Source: an uncultured Oscillospiraceae bacterium
Lineage (GTDB): Bacteria; Bacillota; Clostridia; Oscillospirales; Ruminococcaceae
Direction of reading: 5' to 3'
NCBI GenBank assembly: GCA_910589145.1
Contig: CAJUSD010000008.1
Coordinates: 1-64,000 of the forward strand
DNA length: 64,000 bases
A program made the translations under genes and the position numbers. Below the pieces are notes generated by a model. The model was not told the DNA's origin, did not search any database, and was given only the letters and a program-made list of their open reading frames with translations. Shown piece after piece: positions 1-6,598 of the stretch (its first letter is position 1; each line of letters begins with the position of its first letter).

Positions 1-428
1 CTCAAGGCCCAACCGGAGCAGCAGGAGCGGCCGGAGCACCAGGGGCAACAGGCCCTCAAGGTCCGCAAGGCCCTCAAGGCCCAACCGGAGCAACAGGAGC
101 GGCCGGAGCACCAGGGGCAGCAGGCCCCCAAGGTCCGCAAGGCCCAGCAGGAGCAACAGGTCCTACAGGCCCCCAAGGCCCGGCAGGGACAACAGGTCCA
201 CAAGGCCCTCAAGGTCTTGTAGGAGCTGTTGGCGCAACGGGTCCCCAGGGTCCAGCTGGGGCAACAGGTATAGCTGGTCTTACACCAACTTTATTAATTG
301 GAACTGTAACAACGGGAGCGCCCGGATCTGCTGCAGTCGCCACTATTACAGGTACAGCACCTAATTTTGTGCTTAATTTAACAATACCGAGTGGCGCTAC
401 CGGACCTACCGGACCTGCCGGAACGTAA
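1..428 (+). CDS. Collagen-like Gly-X-Y repeat protein, C-terminal part (runs off the left edge)
   Basis: An open frame starts at base 3 and ends with TAA at 426-428; the start lies outside the window. About 90 residues are Gly-X-Y triplets rich in Pro, Gln, Ala and Thr (GPQ, GPA, GAT). About 40 non-collagen residues follow (around TPTLLIGTVTTG), and the protein ends in a few more triplets (GATGPTGPAGT). This collagen-like body with a short hydrophobic cap is the layout of BclA-like surface or spore-coat filaments in Firmicutes; a surface location is inferred. The DNA repeats are near-identical at 6-42 and 69-105, so copy number may vary between strains. A strong terminator follows. The family call is secure; the function is not. 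Confidence 0.82.
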   Translation, partial: QGPTGAAGAAGAPGATGPQGPQGPQGPTGATGAAGAPGAAGPQGPQGPAGATGPTGPQGPAGTTGPQGPQGLVGAVGATGPQGPAGATGIAGLTPTLLIGTVTTGAPGSAAVATITGTAPNFVLNLTIPSGATGPTGPAGT

Positions 429-478
429 GGATAAGATTCAAAATAGTATAGAGATGTTTTTTATTTGCTGTTTGGTAT

Positions 479-514
479 GGCGTGAGGCGGGTAGCTTCAC
501 GCCGCTTTTTTATT
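479..514 (+). terminator. Rho-independent terminator of the collagen-like gene
   Basis: The 7-bp stem GGCGTGA/TCACGCC (479-485 and 497-503) is followed by a run of T from 506. It lies 50 bases after the stop codon. Confidence 0.8.
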
Positions 515-927
515 TTTATCGTTAATAATTCCTTTTTGAATACTTTAATGTATTTTGATTCAACTTATAATAGTTTCCTGTCTGATTTGTTATACATTTT
601 GTTTATTTTCCTTGAGAATATAGATATATTTTAAAAGCGCACATAATATAGGAAGTTCTATGTTTAATCTAATTTGCCGAAAATATATAGATGAAATGGT
701 CTCTTAAAAAGCGAAGTATCATTTTGCTGTCACTGAAAGCTTTCCTTTTCTGTATCTGAATGAAAACCATTTTTAAAACATATAACGGAATATATGTATA
801 TCTCTCTTGTAATTTATTCATAATTTGATAATATATAGTAGTAAACAAAATTTACAAATAGACGGAAAAATCAACTGCCCCATTTACAGTATTATCACTA
901 TAATTAATAGAAAGAGAGGTTTCTGCA
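515..927 (+). promoter_or_regulatory. AT-rich intergenic region with probable promoter for the DUF3100 pair
   Basis: No gene is visible here. The best promoter is TTGTAA (807-812), a 16-base spacer and TAATAT (829-834). It lies about 95 bases upstream of the TTG start at 928, which implies a leader of about 85 bases. I saw no strong hairpin in that leader. The rest is unremarkable AT-rich sequence. Confidence 0.4.
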
Positions 928-1731
928 TTGAAAAATTTCTTTAAAGACTGGAAGGTGCATCTTCTTTGTCTGGCCTTGACAGTGGCAGCGGAATTGATTG
1001 GTGTACACAAATTTCAATTTGGTTCTATGATTAGCTTTTCTCTCTTCCCTATGCTTTATGCCTTGATTTTTGGTATTATTTTGGCCTGTCTCAAAGTGAT
1101 TCCTAAATCTATGATGGAGACTGCTTCGCCTTATATTGGCATTTGTGTTATGTTCCTTACCGCTAAAATGGCCGCCGATATTGGGCCAAACCTCTCCGCT
1201 ATCATCAGTGCAGGGCTTCCTTTATTGCTGCAGGAATTAGGTAATTTAGGAACTATTTTCTTTTCCCTGCCGATTGCCGTTTTTGTCTTTAAAATGGGAC
1301 GTGCAGCTGTTGGCTGCTGCTTTTCTATTTCCCGTGAAGGCTCCTTGGCGATTATTGGTGATATGTATGGACTTGATTCTGAAGAAGGACAAGGGGTTAT
1401 GGGCGGTTATATCACAGGAACCCTTTTGGGAACCCTCTTTAATGGTTTGATAGCTGCCCTTTTCTGCGGTTTGGGAATTTTCCATCCCTATGCTCTGGCG
1501 ATGGCTGCAGGCACAGGTTCCGCCTCCATGATGGCTTCAGCCTTAGCGCCTGTGGTAAACACTTATCCTGAAATGGCGGAGGAACTTTCTGGTTTTGCCG
1601 CTGCAAGCCAGGTTTTGACAACTGCCGATGGATTATATATGGGTCTTTTTGTCGCGCTGCCGCTTACAAACTGGCTTTATAAAAAATTGAAAGAAAAGCG
1701 TAAAATTCCTAAACCAAAAGAAAAAATGTAA
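928..1731 (+). CDS. DUF3100 family integral membrane protein
   Basis: A 267-residue, very hydrophobic protein with about seven or eight predicted membrane segments and a basic C-terminal tail (KKLKEKRKIPKPKEKM). It matches the DUF3100 membrane family as I know it, including a Gly/Ala/Ser-rich segment near residue 195 (AAGTGSASMMASALAP). No substrate is established. The start is TTG at 928, with AAAGAGAGG about nine bases upstream. The next gene (1794) also encodes a membrane protein of similar character and is very likely co-transcribed. A two-subunit transporter is a reasonable inference from the pairing, not a demonstrated function. Confidence 0.7.
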   Translation: MKNFFKDWKVHLLCLALTVAAELIGVHKFQFGSMISFSLFPMLYALIFGIILACLKVIPKSMMETASPYIGICVMFLTAKMAADIGPNLSAIISAGLPLLLQELGNLGTIFFSLPIAVFVFKMGRAAVGCCFSISREGSLAIIGDMYGLDSEEGQGVMGGYITGTLLGTLFNGLIAALFCGLGIFHPYALAMAAGTGSASMMASALAPVVNTYPEMAEELSGFAAASQVLTTADGLYMGLFVALPLTNWLYKKLKEKRKIPKPKEKM

Positions 1732-1793
1732 CCGCCTCCCAGATGTTGATGCACAATAAGAATAGAGTTCCATACAAAGGAGTGCCTTCTCTT

Positions 1794-2273
1794 ATGAAAA
1801 AAGAATGGATTGTTCGCATTAAAGTTTTAATTATCTCTGCTGTATTTGTTTCTATTGCAAACTTTATTTCTACTTGGAAAGCTGGAAGTGTCGTTTATCC
1901 CTGGCAGGCTGCTCCAGGTTTAGCGCTTATGTTTGTAATGATTATTTCGGGCTGTCTGCTTCAGGATTTATTTAAATATTTTAAAATCCAGCTTCCGTCT
2001 ATTTTGTTTATTTCTCTTATTACCATTTTAGCCAGTATTCCCGGATTTTCGCCCATTGCTGAACTGGTAAGGGTGGAATTCGGAAAAATTGGCCTGCTTC
2101 CTTTATGTACCCCTATTTTGGCGTATGCAGGTATTTCTATTGGCAAGGATTTGGATGCTTTTAAAAAGCAGGGAATTGCTATTGTTTGTGTCGCTTTGTG
2201 TACGTTTTTTGGAACCTATGTTGGCTCGGTTCTTATTGCCCAGATTATGCTGAAAGTTACAGGTGTTATTTAA
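1794..2273 (+). CDS. Small integral membrane protein, partner of the DUF3100 protein
   Basis: A 159-residue protein with about five hydrophobic segments; I do not recognise a named family with certainty. The frame is open from an ATG at 1743, but that codon has no ribosome site. ATG 1794 has AAAGGAG at 1776-1782 with an 11-base gap and gives a normal membrane-protein start (MKKEWIVRIKVLI). It follows the DUF3100 gene by 62 bases on the same strand with no terminator between. The two probably form one membrane complex, perhaps an exporter of a small metabolite; that role is inference from gene order. Confidence 0.7.
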   Translation: MKKEWIVRIKVLIISAVFVSIANFISTWKAGSVVYPWQAAPGLALMFVMIISGCLLQDLFKYFKIQLPSILFISLITILASIPGFSPIAELVRVEFGKIGLLPLCTPILAYAGISIGKDLDAFKKQGIAIVCVALCTFFGTYVGSVLIAQIMLKVTGVI

Positions 2274-2323
2274 TATGTAATGTGAGTTTGATGAAAAATG
2301 TCTGGAACGTTTGGTTTTCAGGA

Positions 2324-2340
2324 GTGCAGCTTTGCTGCAC
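2324..2340. repeat. 17-bp dyad shared with other intergenic repeats of the window
   Basis: GTGCAGC-ttt-GCTGCAC is a perfect 7-bp hairpin. The same 17 bases occur at 29462-29478 and, with one change, at 62371-62387, each preceded by GGAG-like bases. It appears to be one module of the dispersed repeat family described below. Confidence 0.6.
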
Positions 2341-2396
2341 TTAGCCTTGGTGACTTGAACAAGGAATATAATTCAGAAACGATTGATTCTGAATGA

Positions 2397-2528
2397 TTGG
2401 ATGAGTTACAGGTACAGTTAAAAAAGTTCAACTGCTTGGAACAAAAATATGTTCTCGAAGTTGTAACACATTTATTTGCCGCCTTTTCAATATATAAAAC
2501 AACAAATAAACGACTAGAAAAAGATTAA
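2397..2528 (+). pseudogene. Possible remnant of a small regulator-like ORF
   Basis: A 43-codon frame from TTG 2397 to TAA 2526-2528 encodes a peptide ending in HLFAAFSIYKTTNKRLEKD. Its middle (LEQKYVLEVVTHLF) resembles the helical tails that follow the helix-turn-helix in small XRE regulators, such as the intact one at 2724. There is no ribosome site and no N-terminal DNA-binding part. I treat it as a decayed fragment rather than a gene. Confidence 0.25.
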
Positions 2529-2593
2529 GAACCCCTATACTTTATATTGCAGGAATCGTCCAGTGTGTTCCACAATAACCTGCATCTTGCCGT

Positions 2594-2700
2594 TCAGTCA
2601 TAGACATAAACTATCCTATTGGTGGACATCAGGTCGATACTTTCTCTTTCTAACGGTTCATAAAATGGCGCGGCGGCGGCCGTGCCTCCAACTAAACATA
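2594..2700 (-). pseudogene. Possible decayed coding fragment
   Basis: Read on the minus strand this is open for about 33 codons up to TGA at 2594-2596 (translation includes APFYEPLERESIDLM). It has no start codon or ribosome site. Its composition is protein-like, but I do not recognise the parent. With the fragment at 2397 and the XRE gene at 2724 it suggests an eroded mobile segment. Confidence 0.2.
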
Positions 2701-2723
2701 TTGTAATATAGGTGGGAGACGCT

Positions 2724-3035
2724 ATGAATGAAAAATTTGTCCGCCAAAGAATCACCGAACTACGGATGCGCAGTGGAAATTCAGAATATAAGTTAAGCTA
2801 TGACCTTGGTCACAGCAAGTCATATATTAATAATATTACCCGTGGGAAATCCATGCCGACAATCAAAGAGCTCATTTCAATTTGTGATTATTTCGGTATT
2901 ACAGTCGAACAGTTCTTTGCAGAGAACACAAAATACCCTGATTTGATTCAACAGGCCATTGATGGAATGAATTGTTTGAGTGAAGAAGATTTGAATTTAG
3001 TTCTCCAACAGATAAAGCGCCTTAGCCAAAATTGA
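2724..3035 (+). CDS. XRE-family helix-turn-helix transcriptional regulator
   Basis: A 103-residue DNA-binding protein. Residues about 5-60 form an XRE/Cro-type helix-turn-helix domain (LSYDLGHSKSYINNITRGK ... MPTIKELISICDYFGI) with the usual five-helix spacing. A short helical tail follows (LSEEDLNLVLQQIKRL), typical of small phage- or conjugative-element-type repressors. An in-frame GTG at 2712 is possible, but GGTGGGAG just before 2724 places ribosome entry at ATG 2724. Its targets are unknown. Degraded coding fragments lie upstream, so it may be the survivor of a mobile element. A terminator-like hairpin follows at 3152. Confidence 0.8.
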   Translation: MNEKFVRQRITELRMRSGNSEYKLSYDLGHSKSYINNITRGKSMPTIKELISICDYFGITVEQFFAENTKYPDLIQQAIDGMNCLSEEDLNLVLQQIKRLSQN

Positions 3036-3151
3036 TAGTATACACTTTACTTTTTTGAATTTCTTTTGCCTGACAGAGTAGGCATATACTATATTCAAAG
3101 TCAAAAATAGGGGTTATAAAAAACTTGAAACTGTAAAAATCCAAGGCAATA

Positions 3152-3200
3152 AAATCCCCGCAGAAGGTTTTCGAAACGAGGCCTTCTGCGGGATTTCTTG
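3152..3200 (+). terminator. Strong hairpin terminator between the XRE and azlC genes
   Basis: The arms AAATCCCCGCAGAAGG (3152-3167) and CCTTCTGCGGGATTT (3182-3196) pair with a single bulged C. The flanking A and T bases make it usable on both strands. Confidence 0.65.
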
Positions 3201-3263
3201 AATTTTTGGTAAAAATGCTTTCGGGGACAGGGGGTTTTTACAGCCCCTTTCTTTTTTTGCCTC

Positions 3264-3292
3264 TTTTCATAAATGATTGTTTGTGTTACAAT
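3264..3292 (+). promoter_or_regulatory. Promoter of azlCD (extended -10)
   Basis: TACAAT at 3287-3292 is preceded by TGT, making an extended -10. A weak -35 (TTTTCA, 3264-3269) lies 17 bases upstream. Transcription would start near 3300, downstream of the first in-frame start (3206), which supports ATG 3332 as the azlC start. Confidence 0.5.
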
Positions 3293-3331
3293 GTTCTCAT
3301 TCTGGAATCAAAGGTGGGAACAAAAGGTTTT

Positions 3332-4081
3332 ATGACACTCAAACAAGAAGACGATTCTCTTTCATCAAAATCCTTTTCCAATCGGGAAACCTGGAAATAC
3401 GCTTTTATCCAGTCTGTCCCTGTCTTTTTTGGTTATCTATTTTTGGGGATAGCGTTTGGAATTCTTCTTGAACAGGCAGGCTTTCATGCAGGATGGGCAT
3501 TATTAAGCAGCCTGGTCATTTATGCAGGTTCTGGGCAGTTCCTTTTAGTAAGCCTGTTGGAACGCAATGCATCTTTGGCGGTAGTATCAGCGATGACGCT
3601 GCTGATTAATGGCAGGCATATTTTTTATGGTTTGTCCTTTGTGGAAAAATTCCGTTCCATGGGTCGTAAATGTTTGTACATGATTTTTTCTTTGACAGAT
3701 GAAACTTATTCTGTTCTCTGTTCGCTTCAGCCTCCCGAAAAGGTTGACCCCAATAAGGCAATGTTCCGAATTGCCTTATTGGATCATAGCTACTGGATTT
3801 TAGGTTCTTTCCTAGGCGCAATGATGGGAAGTTTAATCCCTTTTGATTTCCAGGGAGTTGATTTTTCCATGACCGCCCTGTTTGTGGTGATTTTTTTGGA
3901 TCAGTGGAAGTCAATGCCATCTCATATTCCTGCAATGATAGGAATTTTTTCTTCTTTGTTTTTTCTGGTGCTGTTGGGATCTGAACAATTTTTGCTCCCC
4001 TCCCTGGCGGCAACAGCAGCTGCTTTGTTTCTTTGCAAACATTGGATTGTCCATAAAATGGAAGGAGAAAATCAGAAATGA
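3332..4081 (+). CDS. azlC: AzlC family branched-chain amino acid exporter, large subunit
   Basis: A 249-residue membrane protein of the AzlC (LIV-E large subunit) family. The signature region is clear: FGYLFLGIAFGILLEQAG, then SLVIYAGSGQFLLVSLL and INGRHIFYGLSF. In characterised members AzlC and AzlD together export branched-chain amino acids or their analogues. The frame is open from 3206, but the promoter near 3290 and the family N-terminus support ATG 3332, with AAGGTGGGA and AAAAGG upstream. Its last four bases overlap the azlD start (ATGA), indicating translational coupling. Confidence 0.88.
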   Translation: MTLKQEDDSLSSKSFSNRETWKYAFIQSVPVFFGYLFLGIAFGILLEQAGFHAGWALLSSLVIYAGSGQFLLVSLLERNASLAVVSAMTLLINGRHIFYGLSFVEKFRSMGRKCLYMIFSLTDETYSVLCSLQPPEKVDPNKAMFRIALLDHSYWILGSFLGAMMGSLIPFDFQGVDFSMTALFVVIFLDQWKSMPSHIPAMIGIFSSLFFLVLLGSEQFLLPSLAATAAALFLCKHWIVHKMEGENQK

Positions 4082-4422
4082 CTGCTGGAAGGGCTTTTTT
4101 AATTATTATCGTTGCTGCAATCTGTACCTTTGCAACAAGGGCGTTTCCCTTTGTTGTTTTTGGCGGAAAAAAAGAATTGTCGCCTGCTGTCCGTTTCCTG
4201 GGAAGCTGTTTGCCTTCTGCAATTATTGCCACATTGGTGATTTACTGTTTAAGGGGAATAACGTTCACTCCGTCAGGCTTGCTTAATGCAGGAATTCAAC
4301 TGCTTTCTGTTGGGATTGTCACAGTGCTTCATTTATGGAAACATAACATTCTGTTAAGTATTGGAGGCGGAACGGTTTGTTATATGGTGCTGCTTCGGGT
4401 AGTTCCAAACTGGATGCATTGA
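4078..4422 (+). CDS. azlD: AzlD family branched-chain amino acid exporter, small subunit
   Basis: A 114-residue protein with four hydrophobic segments, the usual AzlD length. The family N-terminus is visible (ICTFATRAFPFVVFGGK), followed by the conserved LGSCLPSAIIATLVIYCL stretch. AzlD is the obligate small partner of AzlC; the ATG overlaps the azlC stop by four bases. No terminator separates it from rimM 52 bases downstream, so some read-through is likely. Confidence 0.87.
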   Translation: MTAGRAFLIIIVAAICTFATRAFPFVVFGGKKELSPAVRFLGSCLPSAIIATLVIYCLRGITFTPSGLLNAGIQLLSVGIVTVLHLWKHNILLSIGGGTVCYMVLLRVVPNWMH

Positions 4423-4474
4423 TAATTGTTAGAACACAGATATCCAAATCATATGGCTTAAGGAGGGGTTGATT

Positions 4475-4990
4475 ATGCTGAAACAATATTTAGAGGCTGG
4501 AAAAATTGTCACAACACATGGTTTAAAAGGGGAAACCAAGATATATCCTTGGACAGATGTTCCTGACGAGATGCTGGAACTGAAAGAACTTTATTTGGAT
4601 AAAGGCGCGTCACATTTGGAGATAGAACGGATACGGACACAAGGGAACATGGTTTTGGCAAAGTTCAAAGGGATTGATACCATCGAACAAGCCCAGAGAC
4701 TGCGGGGAAGGGTTCTATATGTAAACCGCAATGATATCCCGCTGGAGGAGGGGCAATATTTTATTCAGGATATTATTGGCTTGAAGGCAATAGATGCAGA
4801 TGACGGCCATGAATATGGTGTAATAACGGATATCAGTAAAACAGGCGCTAACGATGTCTACCATATCCAATTTCCAGACGGAAAAATTGGTCTTGTGCCG
4901 AAAATACCGGATGTTGTGCTTAATATATCGCCGGAGGAAGGAAAAATTGTTATCCGTCCGCTGAAGGGGCTGTTTGATGATGAGGATTGA
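4475..4990 (+). CDS. rimM: Ribosome maturation factor RimM
   Basis: RimM binds ribosomal protein S19 and helps mature the 3' domain of 16S rRNA in the 30S subunit. The 171-residue product has the N-terminal beta-barrel motif (GKIVTTHGLKGETKIYPWTD) at about 9-28 and a C-terminal PRC-barrel from about 95 (YFIQDIIGLKAIDADDG). TTG 4469 is in frame, but AGGAGGGG at 4461-4468 sits correctly for ATG 4475. The 3' end overlaps trmD by 11 bases, so the two are translationally coupled. The usual neighbours rpsP (upstream) and rplS (downstream) are missing. Confidence 0.93.
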   Translation: MLKQYLEAGKIVTTHGLKGETKIYPWTDVPDEMLELKELYLDKGASHLEIERIRTQGNMVLAKFKGIDTIEQAQRLRGRVLYVNRNDIPLEEGQYFIQDIIGLKAIDADDGHEYGVITDISKTGANDVYHIQFPDGKIGLVPKIPDVVLNISPEEGKIVIRPLKGLFDDED

Positions 4991-5729
4991 TATAGCGACC
5001 CTGTTTGTTGAGATGTGCGAGATGGTTTGTGGGGAAAGCATTATAGGCCGTGCCTGCCGGGGTGGATATCTGGATATTCGATGCCATCAGATTCGCCATT
5101 ACACCACAGATAAACATAACCGGGTAGATGATACTCCCTATGGCGGCGGTATGGGGATGCTGATGCAGGCAGATCCTATTTACAGATGTTATGAAGCTGT
5201 TGCCAACGGGTTAAAGGAAAAACCTCATGTTATTTATATGTCTCCCCAAGGAAAGGTATTCAACCAGAAAAAAGCTCTGGACCTTTCGCAAAAGAAACAT
5301 CTGTTTATCTTATGCGGCCATTATGAAGGGGTAGATCAGAGGCTTTTAGATGAAATTGTAGATGAAGAAATTTCTATTGGGGACTATGTGCTGACAGGAG
5401 GGGAGCTTGGCGCCTTGGTGGTAATAGATGCAGTTGCCCGGTTGTGTGAAAATGTTTTGGCTGATAAGGTGTGCTTTACCGATGAAAGTCATTTTTCCGG
5501 TCTTTTGGAATATCCCCAATATACTAAGCCTGCTGTATGGCATGGCAGGACAGTTCCTGAAGTACTGACGTCTGGGCATCATAAAAATATCCGGGAATGG
5601 CAGCGCCGGAAGGCTTTGGAAAATACCTGGCGTAAAAGGCCTGATTTGCTGGAAGCGCTCCGGCTCTCCCAGGAAGATATGAAAACCTTAGCTGAATTTG
5701 AAAATAATATGACGTATAAACACAAATGA
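4980..5729 (+). CDS. trmD: tRNA (guanine-N1)-methyltransferase TrmD
   Basis: TrmD methylates G37 at N1, 3' of the anticodon, using S-adenosylmethionine, and prevents +1 frameshifting. The 249-residue protein has the SPOUT trefoil-knot signature at about 125-150 (YVLTGGELGALVVIDAV), the early DDTPYGGGMGMLMQADP stretch and the C-terminal VPEVLTSGHHKNIREWQRR motif. TTG 4974 and ATG 4977 are also in frame. ATG 4980 best fits AAGGGG at 4965-4969. rimM-trmD is a conserved pair; rplS does not follow here. Confidence 0.93.
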   Translation: MRIDIATLFVEMCEMVCGESIIGRACRGGYLDIRCHQIRHYTTDKHNRVDDTPYGGGMGMLMQADPIYRCYEAVANGLKEKPHVIYMSPQGKVFNQKKALDLSQKKHLFILCGHYEGVDQRLLDEIVDEEISIGDYVLTGGELGALVVIDAVARLCENVLADKVCFTDESHFSGLLEYPQYTKPAVWHGRTVPEVLTSGHHKNIREWQRRKALENTWRKRPDLLEALRLSQEDMKTLAEFENNMTYKHK

Positions 5730-5772
5730 GCAATGGTCGGATTATGATTTGGGTTCCGTTTTTTAAAAAAAC

Positions 5773-5804
5773 TTTTTTCAACTGTTGAATCTTAGTTGAA
5801 AAAA
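5773..5804. terminator. 10-bp perfect hairpin after trmD
   Basis: TTTTTTCAAC (5773-5782) pairs exactly with GTTGAAAAAA (5795-5804) across a 12-base loop. No T-run follows on the plus strand, so its terminator activity is uncertain. The rest of 5730-5920 shows nothing else clear. Confidence 0.45.
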
Positions 5805-5921
5805 CTAACTATGTTGCTGATTTTGTTGAAAACTTTGTAGGTAAAACGCACAACTTAAACCTTTTTTTCTGCCCGTTATCTATAAAACAAGCAGAATTTA
5901 CCTACTTCTTCCCTTTTTTCA

Positions 5922-5950
5922 TTGACGAAAGGAAAAGTTCAGCCTATAAT
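5922..5950 (+). promoter_or_regulatory. Sigma-A promoter of the HPr gene
   Basis: TTGACG (5922-5927), a 17-base spacer and TATAAT (5945-5950) form a near-consensus promoter. Transcription from about 5957 gives a leader of about 120 bases before ATG 6078. Confidence 0.85.
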
Positions 5951-6077
5951 GATATTGTCAAAAAAGGTATGGGATTCAGCAGGTACAATCGTGGATTGCT
6001 TTCAGTATCTTCCTTTTGTTTGCTGTCTTTCCAACCGCGTTTCACTTTTTCATTTTATTTAACAGGAGAGAAGTAGA

Positions 6078-6341
6078 ATGTACGTAAAAGATGTTATGGT
6101 TCAAAATCAGGTAGGACTCCATGCACGTCCCGCTACCTTCTTTATCCAGAAAGCTAATGAGTATAAATCATCTATCTGGGTGGAAAAAGAAGAACGCAGA
6201 GTAAATGCAAAAAGTTTGCTGGGCGTTCTGTCTTTGGGCATTGTTGGAGGTACTCAGATTCGCGTGATTGCGGACGGTTCCGATGAAAACGAGGCCGTTG
6301 AAAGCCTGATTAAATTAGTTGAGTCTGGGTTTACGGAGTAA
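6078..6341 (+). CDS. ptsH: Phosphocarrier protein HPr
   Basis: An 87-residue HPr. The catalytic histidine lies in VGLHARPATFFIQKA (His15 region), and the regulatory serine of Firmicute HPr in NAKSLLGVLSLGI (Ser46 region). It relays phosphate from enzyme I to sugar-specific EIIA proteins; when phosphorylated on Ser it serves as CcpA corepressor. Because the histidine is present this is a true HPr, not Crh. ATG 6078 follows AGGAGAG. The gene stands alone with its own promoter and terminator; ptsI is not next to it. Confidence 0.92.
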   Translation: MYVKDVMVQNQVGLHARPATFFIQKANEYKSSIWVEKEERRVNAKSLLGVLSLGIVGGTQIRVIADGSDENEAVESLIKLVESGFTE

Positions 6342-6369
6342 TTGCGCCAATGAGTTGCTTTCCTCTGTG

Positions 6370-6400
6370 CCGCGCCGTTTGTTAGGACGGCGCGGTTTTC
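6370..6400 (+). terminator. Terminator of the HPr gene
   Basis: The 9-bp perfect stem CCGCGCCGT/ACGGCGCGG (6370-6378, 6387-6395) is followed by TTTTCTTGT. Confidence 0.88.
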
Positions 6401-6404
6401 TTGT

Positions 6405-6580
6405 ATGAAGCTGAATTGCGGGCATAAGCCAAAGTAAAGTACAGCATAAAGCGGATGAAAAAGGTTGGGGGACTTTCCTAAAAAGGCTCTTGTCGGGCAG
6501 CAGTGCTTGACGAAACTCAAAATTTTCTCTTGCAGCCATCCGGCAAACTGTAAGTTTGCTATGATGGTGTCTCTAACACA
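6405..6580 (+). repeat. Dispersed structured repeat, copy D (internally deleted)
   Basis: It starts right after the HPr terminator. Bases 6408-6485 match the head of the longer copies at 19439 and 26411 (GCTGAATTGCGGG, then CGGATGAAAAAGGTT and CTTTCCTAAAAAG). Bases 6508-6578 match their tail (TTTTCTCTTGCAGCCATCC, then TTTGCTATGATGGTG). The central block present in the long copies is missing. No coding sequence is credible here. Confidence 0.75.
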
Positions 6581-6598
6581 GAAAGAAGGTGGGCAGAA

